Shown: positions 49,136 through 60,455 of the stretch, one piece after another
Layout: each line of letters opens with the position of its first letter
Position numbering within the stretch: position 1 is the stretch's first letter
Made by a program: the position numbers and the translations under genes
The notes under the pieces: generated by a model
Told to the model about the DNA's origin: nothing
What the model saw: the letters and a program-made list of their open reading frames with translations, nothing else
Databases searched by the model: none
Assembly (NCBI GenBank): GCA_021397845.1
Contig: CM038040.1
Location: 47,139,088 to 47,203,087, forward strand
Reading direction: 5' to 3'
Source: Areca catechu
Lineage: Eukaryota > Streptophyta > Magnoliopsida > Arecales > Arecaceae
DNA length: 64,000 nt

Positions 49136-50168
49136 CTTTTGGCATTATTTTGAAAATCTCAAAAATTCAAAAAATTTCAAATTTCAAAAATTCAAATTTT
49201 TGGTATTTTTGTTTTGTTCTATTTGATCTTATTTTTAGAATTACTTAGGTAAACTTACTTTCCTGTAAAATCAAATCAAAAAAATCAAAAAAAAAAAATT
49301 CATAATTCATTAAGGAATTAGATACTTAACCATCAATTTTTTTTTTTTAAAAAGTAATTAGTTTAGTTTAATTTTGTTTGATAATTTCAAGATTTGGACA
49401 CCTTGCTTATTGCATCCATTTCATTTCTCCATAATTCATCTTAAGGGCATTAATCTCATTATTAGATAAGGTGGGGATTTCATTACCCTTCCTTGGCTCA
49501 CAAATCATTTCCCATCATTTGCATTCACCTAAGCCTCTAAGCCTAAAATCAATTAGACGCCAGCCCTAAGGAATTCGAGCTCAATAGGACAAGAAAACCC
49601 TAGAGTTATACCGGGTTCAGGTCAGTTAACTACTTGGTGTCTAAGGAAAGTGGTTCAGGGACAAGAGCCCGAAGGGAGGTGTTTTGGTTTCGCTTACCTG
49701 GCCAATTTTTAATTGGTATCTAAGGCAAGCGATAAGGGAATCTTCACCAACCTTACACTTACCTGGCTAAGTTAGTTGGGTGATCTTGGACTTGGAGTGC
49801 TCAAAGGTGATCTTGGAACAGTTAGGAGCTGTCTAGGTCTAAGCTAACCCTAGGATAGAGTTTTGTAAATTATTTGTGTAAATTGTTTGAAAAAAAAAAA
49901 AAGAAAAAAAAAATTTCATCTAGTTTTAGGATTCTCTTAGGAGTCTTTCCTTTAGACCTTTTCTCATTTTTGCATATATATATAAAAAAATCTTATAAAA
50001 ATTCTGAACTGCTGTTGTTTGCTCTAGAATACCATTGTAGGGTGTATGTTAGGACGTCGGTCACTAGAACCGGAACTTGTACCCCTAGACCTAGAAATTG
50101 ACAGAACTTGTAGAGCAAAGAAACCAGGTACTATTTACCCCAATTAGGAAATTGATCCTCCACGTCAA

Positions 50169-51365
50169 TTGAGGGAGTACTTCACTCCTTCAAAGTATAC
50201 CTATTCACCTTGTATCCAAGTACCTCCAGTTGAGGATGTCCAGTATGAAATTAAGTCTAGCATAATCCAGATGTTACCATCTTTCTATGGACTTACAAAT
50301 GAAGACCCTTATAAACATTTAGATGAGTTCCTGGAAATATGTTCAACTGTCAAAATCCAACATTTCTATGATGATGCTCTTAGGCTTAACTTGTTCCCTT
50401 TTTCCCTAAAAGATAGAGCTAAGTACTGGTTGAATTCCCTAGACACTGTAACAATTTCAACTTGGGATCAACTTCAGAGAGAATTTCTTAAGAAGAAGTA
50501 CTTTCCAATTGGAAAAACAAACCAAATTAGAAAAGCCATAACCAGTTTTTCCTAGTTAGATGGAGAGATGTTTCATGAAACATGGAAGAGATTAAAGGAT
50601 CTGATTAGAAAATGTCCCCATTATGCCATACCGAAATGGCAATTGGTTCAATGTTTTTATGATGATCTATCTGAAAGATACCGGCAAATGGTAGATGCTT
50701 CATGTGGAGGAACATTTATGCTTAAAAATGAACATGAAGCTTGGCAGCTGTTTGAAACCCTTAGTGAAAATTCATTGCATCACATGTCTGCTGTCCATAG
50801 GGATCCTCCCTTAGGACCCAAGAGAGGGGGAATGTATGAATTAGGTCACTCTGTAGACATCTACAGCAAGGTAGATGAATTGTCCCAAAAGCTTGATCGA
50901 ATTCTACAAAGTGAAAATCTTTCCTCCTCACCTCATCAAAACCTTCATCAAAACCATGATGTTTGCATCATTTGTTCAGGTCCTACCCATTCGATAGGTG
51001 ATTGTCCAACGGCCTATCAATTCCCCGAGTTTGTTCAGGAACAAGTCCATCAAGCACAAACCCGTATGGTTCCTAGACCAGGAAATGACCCATTTGCAAA
51101 TACTTACAATCCTGGTTGGCGAAACCATCCAAATTTTTCTTGGAAACTCCAAGCTGCTAATAATCCAACACCAATTAGGACCAACTATCAGGATACCAAC
51201 TTTGGAAACATGCCTTATTCCCAATACCCGAGTGCTCCACAACTTCCACCGAATAATCATGGTCCTACATTTGAAGAGAAGGTACTTCAAGCATTAAAAG
51301 GGCTAGAAATGAACACCCAACTCCTTCACTCCCACACGCAATCCATTGCAAAGCTAGAAACCTAG
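50169..51365 (+). pseudogene. Athila gag
   Basis: One frame broken by a TAG at 50553-50555, in place of CAG in FSQLDGE. The capsid part has FYGLTNEDPYKHLDEFLEIC, LRLNLFPFSLKDRAKYWLNS, WDQLQREFLKKKYFP and MFHETWKRLKDLIRKCPHYA, the pattern of retrotransposon gag. A knuckle CIICSGPTHSIGDC (C-x2-C-x4-H-x4-C) follows. The frame start may be upstream, as codons before the Met at 50169 are open for a while. Further stops at 51364 and 51399 again look like Gln codons. The product would form the particle shell. Confidence 0.88.
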
Positions 51366-51448
51366 ATAGGTCAGCTAGCTACATCTTTCAATAGAAGATA
51401 GGAAGGTAAGTTGCCCAGTCAGCCCATCAGTAACCCAAAGGACATTAC

Positions 51449-53980
51449 ATGGCTGAAAGTTCTACCAAACCTGAAACATTCCTAGAACAAGCTAAATCAA
51501 TCACAACTTTAAGAAGTGGGAAAATAGTGAATCAGCCTGACCTGACCCAAAAATTTGAGTTGGCTAAGCCAGAAGATGAAAAGAATGAAGAGAGAAAGGA
51601 ACCTATTAGCCAAGCACTAACACCTAGGGCTCCATTTCCTAAAGCCTTAGAATCACCTATATTTTTGGATAAGAAGAGCCTAAAAATGAATGAAATGCTT
51701 GAGCTGTTCAAACAAGTCCAGATAAACCTACCTCTTCTTGATGCCATCAAACAAGTGCCGGCTTATGCCAAATTCCTTAAGGATCTGTGCACACATAAAT
51801 GAAAATCTAAGGCACACATACCAAAAAAGATCCAGTTGATTGAGTAAGCGAGCTCAGTTTTTCAGCAAATTGTCCCACCCAAATAGAAAGACCCCGGTAC
51901 CCCAACTATTTCCTGTGTCATAGGGGACCTCACAATCAAGAAAGCTTTACTAGATTTGGGTGCGAGTGTGAACCTTCTTCCAGGATCAATGTATGATTTA
52001 TTTGGATTTAGGGAACTGAAACCCACGTCGGTAACGTTATAGTTAGCAGATCGATCAATTAAGGTACCCCGTGGATTATTAGAGGATGTGTTGGTGAAAG
52101 TCGACGAGTTTTACTTTCCTGTTGACTTTCATGTCCTGGATATGAAGTCTAGCGGTAATCCTAGCCAAATACCCATTATTCTTGGAAGACCTTTTCTAGA
52201 TACCGCTAATGCCTGTATAAACTGTAGGACAGGGGTTATGGATGTATCCTTTAGAAATAAAAAGATGAGATTGAACATTTTTAATGCATCCCAAGGACCA
52301 CCTGTATTTGATGAAGTGAACATGCTTGAGCAAGTTATAGACAAGAAACTCCCCATTTTACTCGAGTCGGACCCTCTGCAAGCATGTTTGACACATGTTG
52401 GAACAAATGAGTTTGATGTTGATGAAGTGAGTGCTTTGTTGGAGCCACCAAAGTCTAACACTACTCCTCCTTGGACTATCAAGTTTGAACCTTTACCGAC
52501 TCAATCAACCCCTTTAGTGCCATCCTTAGAAACACCACCCATGCTAGAGTTGAAGTCTCTTCCTGAAAAGTTGAAATATTCTTTTCTTGGACCCAAGGAT
52601 ACTCTCCCAGTGATCATTGCATCCACTCTAACCCCAAATCAGGAAGGAAAATTGGTGGAAGTACTTATGGAACACAGAGAAGCAATAGGATGGGCAATAG
52701 CTGATCTTAAGGGAATTGACCCTTCTATTTGCATGCATCATATTCACTGTGAGCCTGAATCTAAACCACATAGGGACATGCAACGAAGGCTTAATCCGAA
52801 CATGAGGAAAGTTGTTAAGAAAGAAGTGGTAAAATGGCTCGATGCTGGAATCATTTACCCAATCTCGGATAGTCAATGGATCAGTCCAACTCAGGTAGTA
52901 CCTAAGAAGTCAGGTATTACTGTTGTTGAGAATGAAAAGGGCCAGCCAATTCCTACTCGAATGATAACTAGTTGGAGAGTGTGTATAGACTATCGAAAAC
53001 TGAATGCCGTCACTAGAAAAGATCACTTTCCTTTGCCTTTCATTGATCAAATTTTAGAATGGCTAGCTGGGCAGAGTTTCTTTTGTTTTCTAGATGGTTA
53101 TTCAGGATATAACCAAGTCCCGATATTTCCTGCTGATCAAGAAAAGACTATCTTTACCTGTCCCTTTGGAACATTTGCCTTTAGACGTATGCCATTTGGT
53201 CTGTGCAATGCACCAGCCACTTTTCAATGATGTATGCTATCCATATTTTTTGATATGGTTGGTTAGTTTCTTGAGATATTTATGGATGACTTTTCGGTGT
53301 TTGGATCTTCATTTGATGATTGTCTCCAAAACTTGACTAGGGTTTTGAAACCGTGCATAGAAATGAACTTAGTCTTAAGTTGGAAGAAGAGCCATTTTAT
53401 GGTTCGTGAGGGAATCGTGCTCGGACATATTGTTTCAGAGCGAGGGATTGAGGTTGACAAAGCTAAGGTAGAATTGATCTCAAAATTGCCTTCCCCAACC
53501 TCAGTTAAACAAGTACGATCCTTCCTTGGTCATGCTGGATTTTATAGACGCTTTATCAAGGATTTCAGCAAAATTTCGTGACCTTTGTGTAATCTGCTCG
53601 TTAAAGACAATCCATTTGATTTTAATAAGGAATGTATGGCTGCTTATGACATTCTGAGAACTGCTTTGACTGTTGCACCAGTTATCAAGCCTCCCGATTG
53701 GACCCGGCCTTTCGAAATCATGTGTGATGCCTCTGATTATACTGTAGGGGCAGTTTTAGGACAGAAGTTTAATAAGGAACCACATGTGATTTATTATGCT
53801 AGTAAAACTCTTTCGGATGCACAAATAAATTACACCACTACTGAAAAGGAGTTGCTAGCAGTTGTTTTTGCCCTGGAAAAATTCTGATCATATCTGTTAG
53901 GGTCTAAGATCTTAGTGTATACTTATCATGCAGCATTGCGACATCTGTTATTTAAGAAAGACACAAAGCCTAGACTGATC
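51449..53980 (+). pseudogene. Athila pol: protease, reverse transcriptase, RNase H
   Basis: A single frame with internal stops. The protease active site is LLDLGASVNLLP (Asp at 51953-51955) and its flap region is IILGRPFLDTANACI. The RT has CIDYRKLNAVTRKDHFPLPF, FLDGYSGYNQVPIF, FRRMPFGLCNAPATFQ and the catalytic EIFMDDFSVFG (53282-53290 encodes MDD). The RNase H shows FEIMCDASDYTVGAVLGQ and YTTTEKELLAVVFALEKF. Stops at about 52039, 53228, 53264, 53579 and 53885 replace conserved Gln or Arg. A frameshift near 53985 leads into the RNase H tail (EFDLEILDKKGSENLVADHI). Confidence 0.9.
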
Positions 53981-54299
53981 AGATGGTCCTTCTACTGCAG
54001 GAATTTGACTTAGAAATCTTAGATAAGAAGGGTTCTGAAAATTTGGTAGCAGATCATATTTCTAGGATCTTAGTAGAATGCAACAAAGAAACAATCGGAG
54101 ATCAGTTTCTTGATGAATAGCTTTTCTCTATTTTGTCTGATAGTCTACCCTGGTTTGCCTATATTGTTAATTACTTAGCAACAGGGCAAGTTCCTTTCCA
54201 CCGGTCCAAACAAGAAAAAGATAGATTTTTCTCACAAATCAAATATTACTTTTGGGAGAAACCTGAGTTATTTAAGTACTGTTCAGATCAGGTGATTAG

Positions 54300-55360
54300 A
54301 TGATGTGTCCCTGAGAGTGAATTCCAAGGCATACTCACTTTTTGTCATTCTCTTGCTTGTGGGGGACACTTTAGTGGAAGGAAAACTGCAGCAAAAGTGC
54401 TGCAGAGTGGATTTTACTGGCCAACTCTTTTTAAAGATGCACACGAATTTGGCTGTAATTGTCTGAGATGTCAACAAACGGGGAATATTTCGCGTTGAGA
54501 TATGATGCCTCTGACCCCTATTTTAGTTGTTGAGATTTTTGATGTCTGGGGTATTGACTTCATGGGGCCATTCCCTTCTTCTTTTGGGTTTGAGTATATT
54601 CTGGTTGCAGTTGATTATGTGTCTAAATGGATCGAAGCCATCGCAACCCGAACCAATGATCACAATGTTGTAATCAAGTTCATTCAGTGTAACATCCTTA
54701 GTCGGTTTGGATGTCCAAGGGCAATTATTAGTGATGGGGGGGCGCATTTCACAAATAAACATTTTGAAGGATTAATGAAGAAATATGGAATTACACATAA
54801 GGTAGCCACACCTTACCATCCCCAAACTTGTGGCCAGGTTGAAGTATCAAACAGAGAAATTAAACATATCCTGGAGAAAACAGTAAGGCCCGATAGGAAA
54901 GATTGGTCAGAACGTTTGAATGATGCATTATGGGCTTACCGGACTGCCTTTAAGACTCCCCTAGGAATGTCTCCATACCGGTTAGTATTTGGCAAGGCAT
55001 GTCATTTACCAGTAGAATTAGAACATCATGCATTTTGGGCTATCAAGCAATGTAATTTTGATCTGAAGACTGCTGGTTCTAATAGGAAGCTTCAATTGAG
55101 TGAATTAGAAGAGCTGTGAAATGAAGCTTATGAAAGTTCAAAAATTTATAAGGCTCGAACTAAGGCATATCATGATAAATTCATTAATCAAAAAATATTT
55201 AAGCCTGATCAGAAAGTGTGGCTCTACAATTCTGGGATGCGCCTTTTTCCTGGAAAACTTCGCTCACGATGGGATGGACCATTCATCATTACTCAAGTAT
55301 TTCCTCATGGCACTGTTGAACTTAAAGACCCCAAACAAGGAATATTTTTAAAGTAAATGG
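54300..55360 (+). pseudogene. Athila integrase
   Basis: The zinc-binding part reads CHSLACGGHFSGRKTAAKVL and CNCLRCQQTG. The catalytic core has all three acidic residues: Asp in WGIDFMGPFPSS, Asp in AIISDGGAHFTN, and Glu in GQVEVSNREIKH. Then come DALWAYRTAFKTPLGMSPYR and the C-terminal FKPDQKVWLYNSGMRLFPGK. TGA stops at about 54301 and 54497 replace Arg. The enzyme inserts element cDNA into the genome; this copy cannot make it. Confidence 0.9.
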
Positions 55361-56538
55361 CCAACGCTTGAAACCCTATGTTGAAGATATTCATGATGGA
55401 GAAATTGTTGAAATTCTTGACCTTATGGACCCAGTACTACCATCTGCTGAGTCTGGCTGAAGACTTTAAACTTAACGCTACTGGGAGGCAACCCAGTTTA
55501 TGTTTTTAATTTTTAACTAGTTTCTTTTCTTTTCTTTTTAGAAGAATAAAGTGAGGGAGTACAGCAACAAAGGAACCCGCTACTTCATGAAACCTTCGAA
55601 GCACATTTTTTCAAGGTGTATTCTTTCCTATTATACTTCTCATTTTCTTTTCTACTCCATTGAGGACAATGTCGATTAAGTTGGGAGGGGAAGATTAACT
55701 TGACTTGCTTAGATCTTTGAGTGCGGTTAGAAATGATTAGGTTATGTGTACCTAATTATTGTCTCGAACTAGAGTTACTTATGCACCTTAATCAAATGAT
55801 TGATTAATGGCCTAGATAATACTAGAGATGCTGAGGAATAAATTATTAAAGAAACTCAATAAATGGTAGGGTATAGATCATAAATAATTTCATGGAGTAA
55901 TTCTAAAGCCTTTTGACCATTGATCTTAATAAAGAGTCTACCTTTTTGGGGATATAAATCAAAAGATCAAGTATGCTAAGATTTTTCCTTTGAAAAAAAA
56001 AAAAAAGTTAGTTTAGTCTCACAGCTTTACTTGAACTCTTACTGAGTAACCGGGCCCCTTCATCTAAGTAAGCGTTGTGGTTCGCGTCAAAAGATGAGAA
56101 GGTCAAGAAATCTGTTAAGCAATGGTACCTTCCTGAGTAACCGGGCCCCTTCGTCTAAGTAAGCGTTGTGGTTCGCGTCAAAAGGGGAGATACTAATACT
56201 TACGAGGCTTGGATATAACACATACAAAAAAAAAATGATGAATGAAATGGGAAAAATCATCTAGCAGAAAGGTATTGAAATAAATCCCAGAAAGTTAGAG
56301 GATTTTAAGAGTGAGATGGAAAGTTGGCAGAAGAAGAACTCTAGAAATCTTTATGAGCTCTACCTGACCACTAAAAGAGTTGAATTAATAATGCAATGAA
56401 GTATCTCAGTAATAGTCTGACCAGGTATCATCTGCTTTTAGGGTTGCTTGGGTTAACATCTAATTCAAGGATGGGTTGATACACATAGATAATCTATCTG
56501 CTTTACTCGAGGATGAGCAAAGTTCAAGTTGGAAGGTG
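55361..56538 (+). other. Athila 3' untranslated region and polypurine tract
   Basis: After the integrase there is the conserved Athila-like stretch gctactgggaggcaacccag (about 55477-55496) and aagttgggagggga (about 55679-55692). No env-like frame is visible. A 52-bp direct repeat lies at 56042-56184. The tract caagttggaaggtg sits at 56525-56538, directly before the LTR. Confidence 0.65.
56042..56184 (+). repeat. 52-bp direct repeat in the Athila 3' region
   Basis: ctgagtaaccgggccccttc and its following 32 bases (to cgcgtcaaaag) occur at 56042-56093 and 56133-56184 with one mismatch, spaced by 39 bp. Confidence 0.9.
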
Positions 56539-56779
56539 TGATAACTACATTAAGCATAAATATAAAAGTATTAATTTAATATTAAAATATCATTATTTTT
56601 AAAATTAATACTTTTATATGTTATTTATAGGAAATAATATTGCCAACATGGAGAGCCCAATTTTAGAAGTCAAACGGCGCGAACGGCACTCGAATCGGAC
56701 TCAGAACGGGCCCAAAATAAATTTTTGAAGAATTAACTAAGAGTTTGCACGAAGTTTAAAGCAGCAGGTCCACAGTGGA
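56539..56779 (+). repeat. Athila 3' LTR, truncated
   Basis: It matches the first ~235 bp of the 5' LTR (TGATAACTACATTAAG...), then departs after ccacagtgg, where a different gypsy element's integrase begins. The remaining ~1.55 kb of the LTR is missing. Confidence 0.88.
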
Positions 56780-56784
56780 GTAGT

Positions 56785-57340
56785 CGATGGCCACTATCAG
56801 GTATCTCTGCTGCCCGGACGCGAGGGGAAAGGGGCCCAAGATATGCATCCCCTATTGAGCGAACGGCCAGGGAGCGGAGAGTTGAAAAGCGGTGCAGTCG
56901 GTTGATGCTGTATGTAAGCATGCCTTTGGAAGCGGTCATACTTCTTTATGAAGTTAGCCATGTCTTCCCTCATGGTCTCCCAGTAATATCCCTGGTGGAG
57001 GGCTTTGTATGCCAGTGTCATGCCCCCCACATGGTTCCCGCAAAGGCCTTCATGTATCTCTTGGAGCACAAAGGCTACCTCTGAGGGTTTCAAACATTTC
57101 AGGAGCGGATAGGAATGGAACCTTTAGTAGAGTTGCCCGTCCATCAATACAAAGCGCATATTCTTCTTCTTGAGGAGGCCGGCCTCTATACAATTCTCGG
57201 GCAGTGTACCGTCAATGATGTATTTGATATAGCGATTCATCTAGCTAGGTTCAAGGATGACTTGCTGGACCTCGCTGGACACTTTGTAACTGGGAGCCTA
57301 CAGGTATTCGATGTAGGCGCACCCCAACGATGAGTCCAGC
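56785..57340 (-). pseudogene. Gypsy integrase zinc-binding fragment
   Basis: On the minus strand the frame runs KPSEVAFVLQEIHEGLCGNH, then VGGMTLAYKALHQGYYWETM and ANFIKKYDRFQRHA. This is the H-H-C-C domain of gypsy integrase, with both His present but both Cys replaced (KYDRF where KCDRC is normal). 57093-57340 appears to hold the preceding linker in other frames. It belongs to a different element from the Athila and joins its LTR abruptly. Confidence 0.75.
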
Positions 57341-57674
57341 AGAGTTGCAAGCCTGGAAAGGCGCACCCCAACTTTGATTTCTCTTTCCAAAATATTATTT
57401 TTGCTTGAAATGCATTGGCTTTATCTTCTCTTGAGTGCTTCAAAAATGTCTTTTATATCCAAGTTTTATCAAATACAATTATTTCTTTTAATACATAAAT
57501 ATTTTTAGAAACATGAACTTATTCCAATTATTAGTTGCGTTATATACTTAAATATTTTGTTACTCATCAAAATCAATCCTTAGAGCCAACAAGCTTACTT
57601 CAAGAAAAGCCACTTTTAAGTGGCATTCACTATAGCCAGGGACGGACCATCGGGGGGGGCAAGGGGGGCCTTGG
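57341..57674. other. Short stretch without a gene
   Basis: AT-rich DNA ending in a G-rich tract (catcgggggggcaaggggggcc, about 57648-57670) immediately before an LTR start. The tract could be the polypurine tract of an older element. Confidence 0.4.
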
Positions 57675-58815
57675 TGTCATGCCCCGAATCCAGCATCGGA
57701 ATCAGCATGCGACCGGCTGCACAAATCCTAGGTTTTATCCTAGAGATTATGCAAGGCCTGGGTACACAAGAGTCACTTACTTCAAGAAAACCTCATTCAT
57801 CACCAAGCCAAATATCTGCACAACTCTGTAAAAAAAGAAATAGGGTTGTGAGCTCTACAGCCTAGTAAAGTTCCCTTACAATCACACCAGTATTAATATA
57901 AAAATCGAAAATAGCAAGGTCATAATTATATAACGAAAAACAATAAATCTTTCGGTCACGTAACCAAAACCAATCACATATCAAAACCTTTCATAACATT
58001 ATATTTCCTTAAAATGTTTTCATTACCTTTTCCTCTTCTTTAGGGTTCTGGACTAACCACGGCCATGCTCCAACCCATGACTGGTAATCTCAAAATCGGC
58101 CATTTGCTATCCGCCGTGGCCAAACTAGTCTTGTACAAGCCCGTTAATCGACCTTTTATTCGTGGTCAGGCTAGTCTCATCGACCATTCCTCGTGGTCAG
58201 GCTAGTTTCACAATCGACCATTCCTCGTGGTCAAGCTAGCTCATGTACAAAGCCCATGGCTCAGGCTATCTCAGAACTCCACGATCCCGTGGCATGGCTA
58301 GTCCAAACACTGTTAACACTTATCTTTTCACATTATCTTGTCAAAACATGTCATTTTCCAACAACTGATATCACGGTCCAACCCACTTCAAAGATCACTT
58401 GATAACCATGGTATATTAAAATAAAACACAAATAACAATATTAACAAATCCATTTATATTTTGAAAAATCAATCATGCTAACCGAAAGCACCCATGCATG
58501 TAAACATATGTATATTCGGATCAAATCAGGCAAGTAAAATAATAAACACACACATATATATACTGGTGATCAGGTCCAGAATCCTTACCTCTCAAAAATC
58601 TATTATCTATACCTGAACTAGTCTGTACCCGAAATCTGCGCAACGCCTTCCTGCTCAGGGAACTGATTCCCTACATAAATAATTTAATTAAAATCTAAAT
58701 TCTCAATTCCATAAATTTCGAGAAAATCTCCTGATTCTCTCTCTCTTATTTCTCTCTCTTCTATTTATTTATTTCCTCCTTCTCTCTCCTCTCTCTCTCC
58801 TCATCATCTCTCCTT
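57675..58815 (+). mobile_element. Gypsy LTR fragment
   Basis: It starts TGTCATGCCCCGAATCCAGC after a G-rich tract and extends through repeated phrases (cattcctcgtggtca-type, about 58140-58240) to a CT-rich run. The start is related to that of the presumed solo LTR in the PPR intron. No CA end or target duplication is clear on the right, where the Tat LTR begins. Confidence 0.5.
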
Positions 58816-59974
58816 GTTGCCTTTCCCGTCGCCGCGCCCGTGCCTCGGATCCGTCGATCCTACCGGACCGCCTGGCTCCTGGCGGCTCCTGGCTGGAGCG
58901 AACCTGCAAGAGAGGGTCAGAAGATCCTGACCGGGGATCCCGACGAGGGAGCTCCGACGGTCAAGTTAGTAGATAAGGAGAAGGAACAGATTCTCCAAGG
59001 CGGGCCCCCGAAGGAGTCCCAGACTCAAAGAATTTACTAGCAAGAAAGGTGCTATAGGGACCAGAAACTCGACCGGGCCTCCTTGCGAGCTCACGCCAAG
59101 CGATCCCCACTTGGGACCTTGGATCTCACTCTCGGAGCGGGGCTTTTGGCCACTGTTTCTCGTTTGTCCCCAGCTTCATCAGCCTACCTTGTCGTCCCCA
59201 GCTTCCTTCCTTTTAACTCCTCCCGCTGTTCGCCTGTCTTCTCCTCCTGGGAGGCTCCCCTTCCCATCCTTTTCTCTCTCCCCTTTTGGTGTTGAGGGCC
59301 AGGCGGCTTCCCGACCTCGTTCGCCGAGCCCAGCGGGGAAAGGGCAAAGGCAGAAGGGGGGTGGCATCAGTAAGGCGGCCGGTCAGACCTCGGGCCCCGT
59401 GAGGGCACTCTCCTTCCCAAGTGTAGGCGCCATCCGTTTACGGGCCCTGTTTTGTCAGAACCGCGCCTCTCGACTGCGGGACCTGTCGGGCCAATGTAAG
59501 CGATGTTTCGCATGCCGCCGCCATCCGTACGGAGCGCCGCCTGTGATGTGCACGGCTCGAGGGCCGACCTCGGAACCTGCGCCTCTTTCTTTGGGATCTT
59601 CTCTGTACGGGCGTCCTGACCTCGGCCGAGGTGGACCCCTCCTGGATGGACACCTGGCGAGGTGGCAGGAGATCGCCTGGCTTCGACCGAGGTGGACCCG
59701 TCTCCGGGGGCCACCTGGCGAAGGAGCGAAGGATCGGCCGACCTCGGCCTAGGCGGACCCCTCCTGGGTGGACGCCTGGCGAGGTGGCAGGAGGAGCCCT
59801 GAACCGAGCTCGACTTCGGTGAGGGCGGTATTGTCTCGGGAAGTCGTCTGGCGAAGTAGCCTTGCCGAGCTCGATCTTGGCAATGTAGCGCTGACTCGGC
59901 CGAAGAAAGCTCCACGTGGCTCGACCATATCTGACGGTATCTGAGCCCGGCCCGTCATCGTTACGGCCGTAACA
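58816..59974 (-). repeat. 3' LTR of a Tat/Grande-type gypsy element
   Basis: On the minus strand the LTR starts TGTTACGGCCGTAACGATGA at 59974, directly after a polypurine tract. The right part of its start is the perfect palindrome gttacggccgtaac (59960-59973). Its other end is put at about 58816 by comparison with the fragment at 46696. Internal short repeats such as acccctcctgg-tggac-cctggcgaggtggcagg (59633-59672 and 59756-59793) are present. Confidence 0.65.
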
Positions 59975-59992
59975 GTTGCCCCCCAGCCCGCC
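59975..59992 (-). other. Polypurine tract of the Tat-type element
   Basis: Minus-strand sequence GGCTGGGGGGCAAC borders the LTR start. Its position identifies this LTR as the 3' LTR of a minus-strand element extending beyond the right edge of the window. Confidence 0.65.
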
Positions 59993-60455
59993 ATTCCGTT
60001 GGGGCGTCGTAGAACGGAACGTCGGGATTAAATGCAGATATGACGTGGAGAGGCGAAGATCTTGCATCATAATTGCCACGATCCTCGTCGCCGCTTCTCG
60101 ATGCGCCCGAAGCCCTATAGGAAGCCGCCACGCGTCGCCCACTTGCCCACAATAAATGCGTCGTTTCGAGGCAGAGGCCGTTACCCTGCTAACGAGGCGT
60201 CTGTGTCGGGCGTGCGTCCACGCGGCGATCATCTAGTGGCTCGGGGCGGAATGACGGGTACGGCTGCTGTCGATTGAGTTTGAAAAGGAGGGGACTTTCC
60301 AGAATGAGGCCTTTTCCCTTGCTCCGTGGGTGGTTTGCTGCAGACTAACTTCCGTTGCCCTGCGTTCGCTTGGCGTATTTTCGGTGAGTGCCTCCATCCT
60401 TCTCTCTAGTTCCCCTCTCCCTTTTCTTCTCTGAATCCTTGTTCTCTTCTTTGCC
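59993..60455. other. Spacer between LTR and antisense gene
   Basis: About 460 bp with no coding evidence. It should hold the promoter of the antisense gene if that gene is transcribed; I did not find a clear TATA box. Confidence 0.4.

Larger units (their letters stand above)
47307..56779 (+). mobile_element. Athila-type Ty3/gypsy retrotransposon, nearly complete
   Basis: Order on the plus strand: 5' LTR 47307-49111, primer binding site 49118-49135, gag, protease, RT, RNase H, integrase, long untranslated 3' region, polypurine tract and a truncated 3' LTR from 56539. The tRNA-Asp-type PBS, gag type, DLGAS protease and TGAT...ATCA LTR ends point to the Athila/Tat side of gypsy. Several in-frame stops and at least one frameshift show it is inactive. 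By eye the LTRs differ at about 15 of the ~235 comparable bases. Confidence 0.88.

Noticed and set aside
49874..50101. 75-residue frame in the leader before Athila gag
   Set aside because: It is Lys-rich because of an A run and is not conserved in gag; it is most likely untranslated leader.
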